Positions 59,677 to 64,000 of a stretch of DNA of 64,000 nt are shown here, piece by piece. Position 1 is the first letter of the stretch; the number at the start of each line of letters is the position of its first letter. Position numbers and translations under genes: made by a program. The notes under the pieces were generated by a model. The model was not told the origin of the DNA. It made no database searches and saw only the letters and a list, made by a program, of their open reading frames with translations. The stretch is taken from NCBI RefSeq assembly GCF_018070025.1, contig NZ_JAGPYQ010000001.1, positions 310,001-374,000 on the forward strand, given 5' to 3'. The DNA is from Streptomyces liliiviolaceus. Lineage in GTDB: Bacteria > Actinomycetota > Actinomycetes > Streptomycetales > Streptomycetaceae.

Positions 59677-62448
59677 TTGAGTCGCCGGACGACCCATGCG
59701 TACAAACCGCTGAGCCTGAAGCGGAGAGCGTGGCTGACGACAGGAGCCGTCGTACTGGCCGCGACGGGCGCGGTGACGTACGCGGTCGCGAACCCGGGCG
59801 ACGACCCGTCGGCGGACGCCACGCGCGGCAAGCGGCCCGTGAAGGTCCACGAGCTCGCGATGAGCAGCGACGGCGCGGGGCGCCGCGAGGTGGAGCGGAC
59901 GAGCACCGCCCAGTTCTCGCTGCTCGGCATCTCCTGGAGCGGCGCGAAGGCCGAACTCGACGGCACCGCCCAGGTACGGACCCGCGCGCTCGGCTCGGGC
60001 GAGTGGACCGGCTGGCAGAACCTGGACCTCGAACTCCACCCCGTCGACAAGGCGGAACCCGGCGCCAAGGAGGCGCGCGGCGCGTCCGATCCTCTGTGGG
60101 TCGGGCCGAGCGACGGCGTCGAGGCGCGGGTGGTCGCAGCTGGGGGGTCGGCGATTTCCGGTCTGCCCAAGGGACTTGAGCTGAGTCTCGTGGACCCGGG
60201 CGTGACGTCGGCCGAGGCGAGGAACGAGGCGCTGAGCACGACCACCGGTCTCTCGATGGACAGCGCGGCCTTCGTCGCCGAGGATCCGACCGGCTCCCCG
60301 TCCGACGCCGCCTCGGCGTCCGCGTCCCCGGCGGATTCGGCGGGCGCGGAGCCCACGGGTGCGGCCGACACGACCGGCGCTCCCGCGTCACCCGCCGAAA
60401 GCACGTCCCAAAGCGCCTCCGGGAGTGCGTCGGAGAGCGCTTCGGCCTCCCCGACCCCCGACCCGGTCCCGTCCCCGCCGCCGTCCACCGTGACGCAGCC
60501 GCCGATCGTCTCCCGCGCCCAGTGGGGTGCCGCCGAGTCGACGGTCAAGGACGCGCCGGAGTACATCGACAAGATCAGCGCGGTCTTCGTCCACCACACG
60601 GTCGGTACGAACGACTACAGCTGCGCCGAGTCCCCGGCGCTGGTGCGCGGCATCATGGCGTACCACGTGCAGACCGAGCTGTGGAACGACATCGGCTACA
60701 ACTTCCTGGTCGACAAGTGCGGCCGGATCTTCGAGGGCCGCGCGGGCGGCATCGACCTGCCGGTGCGCGGCGCGCACACCTACGGCTTCAACGGCGACTC
60801 GGCGGGCATCGCCGTCCTCGGTGACTTCGAGGGCGCCGCCGCCACCTCCACCACCGCGGCGAAGGCCGCGGGCAAGCCGACCCGGGCCGCCCTGGAGTCC
60901 GTGGCGCGCGTCGCCGCGTGGAAGCTCGGCCAGTACGGCGGCGACCCGGGCGGCCAGGTCACCCTGACCGCCGCCGACGACACGGGGGTGTGGAAGTCGG
61001 GCCAGCAGGCCACGCTGAACACGATCTCCGGCCACCGCGACGGCTTCGCGACCGAGTGCCCCGGCAAGAACCTCTACTCGAAGCTGAGCGAGATCCGCCG
61101 GTACGCCTCAAGTCCGGCCAGGAACTCCGCGGTCCCGACCGCCGACTTCAACGGTGACGGCATCAGCGACCTGGTCGCCGCCACGCCCAAGCAGGGCAGC
61201 GGCTGGCTCACCCTCGTCCCGGGCGGTCTGAACGGCCCCGTATCGGCCTCGAAGGTGAAGCTCAACCAGGGCACCGCCAACGTTCCGGGCGCCGCCGAGT
61301 CGGGCGACCAGTGGGGCGCGGCCACGGCCCTCGGCGACATCAACGGCGACGGCTACGCGGACATCGCGATCGGCGCCCCCGGCGAGGACGACACGACCGG
61401 CCACGCGGACCGCGGCGCGGTGACGATCCTGTACGGCCCGAAGTTCGACCTCGGCGCGGACACCATGGCGCTGGGCGACGACTACGAGCCGACCGGGGCG
61501 CGGTTCGGCGCGACGGTCGCGGTCGGCGACTTCAACGCCGACGGCAGGGCGGACGTCTTCACGGCGGCCACCGGTACGGGCGGCAACTGGGCGGCCCGCT
61601 TCGACGACGGCCACGAGGTCGCCGGCGACCTCACCACCGCCTCCGGCGCCCTCGCGTACGCGGACGCCGCGACCGGTGACTTCAACCGGGACGGCTACGC
61701 GGACGTGGCGCTCAACTACCGCGACGCGTCCGGCGCCGGCAAGGTCACCTGGTTCAAGGGGTCCAAGTCGCTGGGCCTGTCGAAGGTGTCCACGCTCTCC
61801 GTCAAGGGCGGCCGCTCGATCGCCGCGGGCGACGTGAACGGCAACGGCTACGACGACATCGTCATCGGCCAGCCGTACGCCTCCGAGTCCGGCGCGATCT
61901 CCGGCGGCCAGGTCACGATGGTCCCGGGCACGTCGACGGGCTTCACCACCACCGGGCTGACGAAGATCACCCAGAGCACGGCGGGGGTCGAGGGCGCCAA
62001 CGAGTCCGGTGACGCGCTGGGCACCTCGGTCTCCGTGGGCGACTTCAACGCCGACGGCTTCGCGGACGTCCTCACCGGCGCCCCGAACGAGGACATCACC
62101 CGCGGCGGCGCCAACAAGGCCAACGCGGGCGCGGTCTGGCTCCTCAAGGGCGCCTCGACCGGCCTCACCGGCACCGGGTCGCTCTCCTTCTCCCAGGACA
62201 CGACCGGTGTCCCCGGGTCCACGGAGAAGGACGACAAGCTGGGTTCGGCCGTCTCGCTGACGGACTTCTCCGGCCACGGCCGCGCGCATCTGCTGATCGG
62301 CGCGGAGGGCGAGGACGCGTACAACGGCACGCTGCTGTACCTCCCGAGCACCGCCTCGGGCGTCTCCGTCGCCAAGTCGGCGTACTACGGCGTGACCCAG
62401 CTGGGCACGGCGACGGCCACGCGACTGGGCCAGGTCCTGACCCCGTAG
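59677..62448 (+). CDS. Secreted PGRP-type N-acetylmuramoyl-L-alanine amidase with FG-GAP propeller
   Basis: 923 residues from TTG 59677 with GGGGTGGGG upstream. Signal or signal-anchor region at residues 1-38 (LSRRTTHAYKPLSLKRRAWL, then hydrophobic AVVLAATGAV). A beta-rich N domain with the GWQNLDLELHP stretch, then a Ser/Ala/Thr-rich linker to about 275. The PGRP/amidase_2 domain at about 278-475 has zinc ligands in VFVHHTVGTNDYSC, GAHTYGFNGDSAGIAVLG and SGHRDGFATECPG. From about 487 to the end come seven FG-GAP repeats with Ca-binding DxNxDGxxD loops (DFNGDGISDLV, DINGDGYADIA, DFNADGRADVF and others), predicted to form an integrin-like propeller. It cleaves peptidoglycan stem peptides. Monocistronic. 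Confidence 0.9.
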   Translation: MSRRTTHAYKPLSLKRRAWLTTGAVVLAATGAVTYAVANPGDDPSADATRGKRPVKVHELAMSSDGAGRREVERTSTAQFSLLGISWSGAKAELDGTAQVRTRALGSGEWTGWQNLDLELHPVDKAEPGAKEARGASDPLWVGPSDGVEARVVAAGGSAISGLPKGLELSLVDPGVTSAEARNEALSTTTGLSMDSAAFVAEDPTGSPSDAASASASPADSAGAEPTGAADTTGAPASPAESTSQSASGSASESASASPTPDPVPSPPPSTVTQPPIVSRAQWGAAESTVKDAPEYIDKISAVFVHHTVGTNDYSCAESPALVRGIMAYHVQTELWNDIGYNFLVDKCGRIFEGRAGGIDLPVRGAHTYGFNGDSAGIAVLGDFEGAAATSTTAAKAAGKPTRAALESVARVAAWKLGQYGGDPGGQVTLTAADDTGVWKSGQQATLNTISGHRDGFATECPGKNLYSKLSEIRRYASSPARNSAVPTADFNGDGISDLVAATPKQGSGWLTLVPGGLNGPVSASKVKLNQGTANVPGAAESGDQWGAATALGDINGDGYADIAIGAPGEDDTTGHADRGAVTILYGPKFDLGADTMALGDDYEPTGARFGATVAVGDFNADGRADVFTAATGTGGNWAARFDDGHEVAGDLTTASGALAYADAATGDFNRDGYADVALNYRDASGAGKVTWFKGSKSLGLSKVSTLSVKGGRSIAAGDVNGNGYDDIVIGQPYASESGAISGGQVTMVPGTSTGFTTTGLTKITQSTAGVEGANESGDALGTSVSVGDFNADGFADVLTGAPNEDITRGGANKANAGAVWLLKGASTGLTGTGSLSFSQDTTGVPGSTEKDDKLGSAVSLTDFSGHGRAHLLIGAEGEDAYNGTLLYLPSTASGVSVAKSAYYGVTQLGTATATRLGQVLTP

Positions 62449-62449
62449 G

Positions 62450-62487
62450 CATCACGTGGCACACGCGAGACATCACGTGGCACACGC
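62450..62487 (+). repeat. 17 bp direct repeat after the amidase gene
   Basis: CATCACGTGGCACACGC at 62450-62466 and 62471-62487, starting at the amidase stop codon. Confidence 0.85.
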
Positions 62488-62532
62488 ACGAGGCCGGGAC
62501 CCTGTACGGAACAGGGTCCCGGCCTCGTGCGT
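62484..62532. terminator. Strong bidirectional terminator
   Basis: 22 bp perfect arms beginning ACGCACGAGGCCGGGACCCT at 62484, a 5 nt loop (62506-62510), and the complement to 62532. Separates the amidase gene from the convergent hypothetical gene. Confidence 0.85.
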
Positions 62533-62564
62533 ACGCGCGGGCGGCCGTGTGCGGGGGCGGGTGC

Positions 62565-63158
62565 TCAGGCCCGTCCGCGGGCCCGTCGGGAGACCACCGC
62601 GCGCAGGACGCGCCGGCCCTCGGTGGTCAGCTCCAGCGCCTGGCGCAGACCCCCCGGACCGTGCGCCGACACCAGTTCCAGCACGCTGACCTGGCGGCGC
62701 AGTTCGGCGGCGACGAGCGGCGACATGTCCTGCGTACGCCCCTCGCGCCGGTCCCGTGCCGAGGCCGCGCCGCCGGACTCGGCACGGGCCGTGGCGTCGA
62801 GGAGGCCGTGGATCTGCAGCGCGGCGACCGAGCAGGCGTCGGCCCACTCCCGCAGGTTCGCGGCGGTCCGCTCCGCCGGGGCCTCGCCGAGCATGTGGTG
62901 GGCCAGCGCGACGGCCTCGCCCTCCGCCGACGCGGCGCTCTGCGGGCCGTCCGCCACATAGAGCTTGGCGCGCACCTGCTCGACGCACTCGCCCCAGTCC
63001 CGGAACCCCTCCTCGGACTCCGCGAGACTCGCCCACAGGGGGCGCAGGATCTCGTCGTCGCCGCCCAACAGGGGCACGCACCTGTCCAGGCACGCCAGAC
63101 CGCCCGCCGCGAGCCCCAGCTCGTCGGCCTGAGCGGTCAGTTCCACCAGGCTCATCAC
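62565..63158 (-). CDS. Hypothetical soluble protein
   Basis: 197 residues, mostly helical. The N-terminal half starts LVELTAQADELGLAAGGLAC and continues LDRCVPLLGGDDEILRPLWA and YVADGPQSAASAEGEAVALA; a central charged stretch has repeated Ala/Arg/Glu residues; the C-terminal part is basic (VVSRRARGRA). No membrane helix, signal or catalytic motif. Family not recognised. Two ATG codons at the start (MMSL) leave the exact start open. Upstream is a 95 bp gap to the next minus-strand gene. Confidence 0.7.
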   Translation of the reverse strand: MMSLVELTAQADELGLAAGGLACLDRCVPLLGGDDEILRPLWASLAESEEGFRDWGECVEQVRAKLYVADGPQSAASAEGEAVALAHHMLGEAPAERTAANLREWADACSVAALQIHGLLDATARAESGGAASARDRREGRTQDMSPLVAAELRRQVSVLELVSAHGPGGLRQALELTTEGRRVLRAVVSRRARGRA

Positions 63159-63253
63159 GCCTCCCTCGGTGGGCCGCCGCTGGTTGCGGAGCCCGCACTT
63201 CCCCTTACTGCGTACACAGTGGCCGGAACGTCACAGTGCGAAGTGGCCGAAAT

Positions 63254-63769
63254 CTACATGGGGATGACGCCCAGTCGGTCCAGGAACCGGAAGAACAGCA
63301 TCTCGGCCGAGGGGTTCGCGTCGGAACTGAGCACGTCGAGGAGACGTTCCTCCGACGCGTCACGGCCCGATTCGCGGGCCCAGGCGAGGGCCCGTACGAC
63401 GGCGTCGCGCGGTTCCAGGAAGAAGTCGTCGACGGCCAGTCCGTCCTCGTTCCCGCCCAGGTACCCGGCCATTGCGTCCCTGGCCAGACAGGTCGTCCAG
63501 GCCCCGCTGTCGGGCGCGGCCGCCTCGACGACCACGCAGTCGCTGTCCATGACATAGCCGAAGAGGGCGGGCGCGCCCGTCTCCTCGGCCAGGTCGTTCA
63601 TGTTCCCCACGTCCGAGGCGCCCCCGTCGGGCGCGTTCGGGTACTCCCAGACCTGCCAGCCGCCGTCCGCCGTCTCGTGCAGCGTCATGCCCGCCGCGCC
63701 GGACAACGCGCGTAGCTCGGCAAGCGGCTGCTCGCTTCTGCCCACGACGAAATACCCCCAGTAGCCCAT
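63254..63769 (-). CDS. Hypothetical protein (SMI1/DUF-like, Streptomyces-type)
   Basis: 171 residues from ATG 63769 (MGYWGYFVVGRSEQPLAELR). The WGYFVVGR start, the central GWQVWEYPNAPDGG stretch, and the FGYVMDSDCVVVEAAAPDSG segment form a small alpha/beta domain seen in many Streptomyces proteins of unknown role. The C-terminal part ends LLDVLSSDANPSAEMLFFRF. No signal or helix. Start choice is supported by the short GGGGGGA before the ATG. Function unknown; I found no immunity or toxin signature beyond the general resemblance in size and composition. Confidence 0.72.
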   Translation of the reverse strand: MGYWGYFVVGRSEQPLAELRALSGAAGMTLHETADGGWQVWEYPNAPDGGASDVGNMNDLAEETGAPALFGYVMDSDCVVVEAAAPDSGAWTTCLARDAMAGYLGGNEDGLAVDDFFLEPRDAVVRALAWARESGRDASEERLLDVLSSDANPSAEMLFFRFLDRLGVIPM

Positions 63770-63899
63770 GCCGCTCCCCCCGGTGTGTCGGTCGGCCAGC
63801 GCCGAATACACCACAGACGCACAGCAGTTCGCCACCGGAACACGCAAGCCGCCAGAAACCCCACAGGCACGGCCGGGGCACCGCCCCGGGTCTTCCCGC

Positions 63900-64000
63900 T
63901 CAGTCCAGCTTCGCCGCCAGCGCCTTGAAGTCGGCCCAGGACGAGCCGGGCTTGCGCGGGTCCCACAGCTTCTGCGTCAGCGCCCGCAGCGGCATCCGGA
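63900..64000 (-). CDS. C-terminal end of an unidentified protein
   Basis: The last 33 codons of a minus-strand gene whose start is beyond the window: residues ending LWDPRKPGSSWADFKALAAK, then Leu-Asp-stop. Codon bias is normal. The fragment is too short to assign; a WDPRKPG turn and a terminal helix are visible. Confidence 0.6.
   Translation of the reverse strand, partial: RMPLRALTQKLWDPRKPGSSWADFKALAAKLD

Overview
The window is a high-GC actinobacterial chromosome segment that reads as Streptomyces. Coding regions have G/C at almost every third position, GTG and TTG starts are common, and many genes overlap by the 4 bp ATGA/GTGA type. It carries the afsQ1-afsQ2-sigQ signalling locus and a nucleoside-salvage block, and it is dotted with an intergenic repeat whose core (TTCCCCGCGCCCC) recurs in six places. 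About 58 protein genes can be supported. I see no tRNA, rRNA, transposase, integrase or CRISPR array.

Layout. (1) 1-8064, minus strand: a Pst-like ABC locus with two permeases (pstC, pstA), a membrane-anchored PstS-like protein, an 850-residue anchored binding protein and a third secreted binding protein cut by the window edge; no ATPase gene lies inside the window. (2) 8184-11399: three poorly characterised proteins, then a dense repeat array (11555-11996). (3) 12091-15444: deoC and two aldehyde-dehydrogenase genes, the second lacking the catalytic part. (4) 15558-22617: a secreted protein, a uridine-kinase-like P-loop protein, sigQ divergent from afsQ1-afsQ2-lipoprotein with an AfsQ1 box between them, VanZ-like and PspC-domain proteins and another small secreted protein. 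(5) 22743-31478: adenosine deaminase, a hydrolase, an AraC regulator, a small secreted protein, a LysR/MFS divergent pair, a SigG-like ECF sigma factor overlapped by an antisense STAS gene, and an AEC transporter. (6) 31557-40234, minus strand: thymidine phosphorylase, cytidine deaminase, two permeases, a double-ABC ATPase and two BMP-type lipoproteins, together a nucleoside uptake and breakdown unit.

(7) 40469-41731: an M20 amidohydrolase. (8) 42056-50793: a nonulosonic-acid glycopolymer cluster with NeuB-like synthase, a NeuA-HAD phosphatase fusion, two polysialyltransferase-family proteins, two other glycosyltransferase candidates and an OafA-type acyltransferase. This is the gene content expected for a Kdn-type teichulosonic acid of the cell wall. 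(9) 50736-54918: a TetR regulator with two clear operators in front of an FAD monooxygenase, a LysE exporter and an L,D-transpeptidase lipoprotein. (10) 55127-64000: two related modules of ECF sigma factor plus single-pass membrane protein, a PGRP amidase with FG-GAP repeats behind an attenuator-like leader, and hypothetical proteins.

The strongest system-level signal is one palindrome, CTACGCGCGTAG, found just upstream of deoC, add and the nucleoside ABC operon, with half-degenerate copies before both BMP genes. It links the scattered salvage genes into one probable regulon. The other notable items are the duplicated sigma/membrane-protein modules that share a C-x(30-34)-C signature, an apparent ATC start with an ideal ribosome site in the nucleoside ATPase gene, and the intergenic repeat that is read in frame at the end of pstA.
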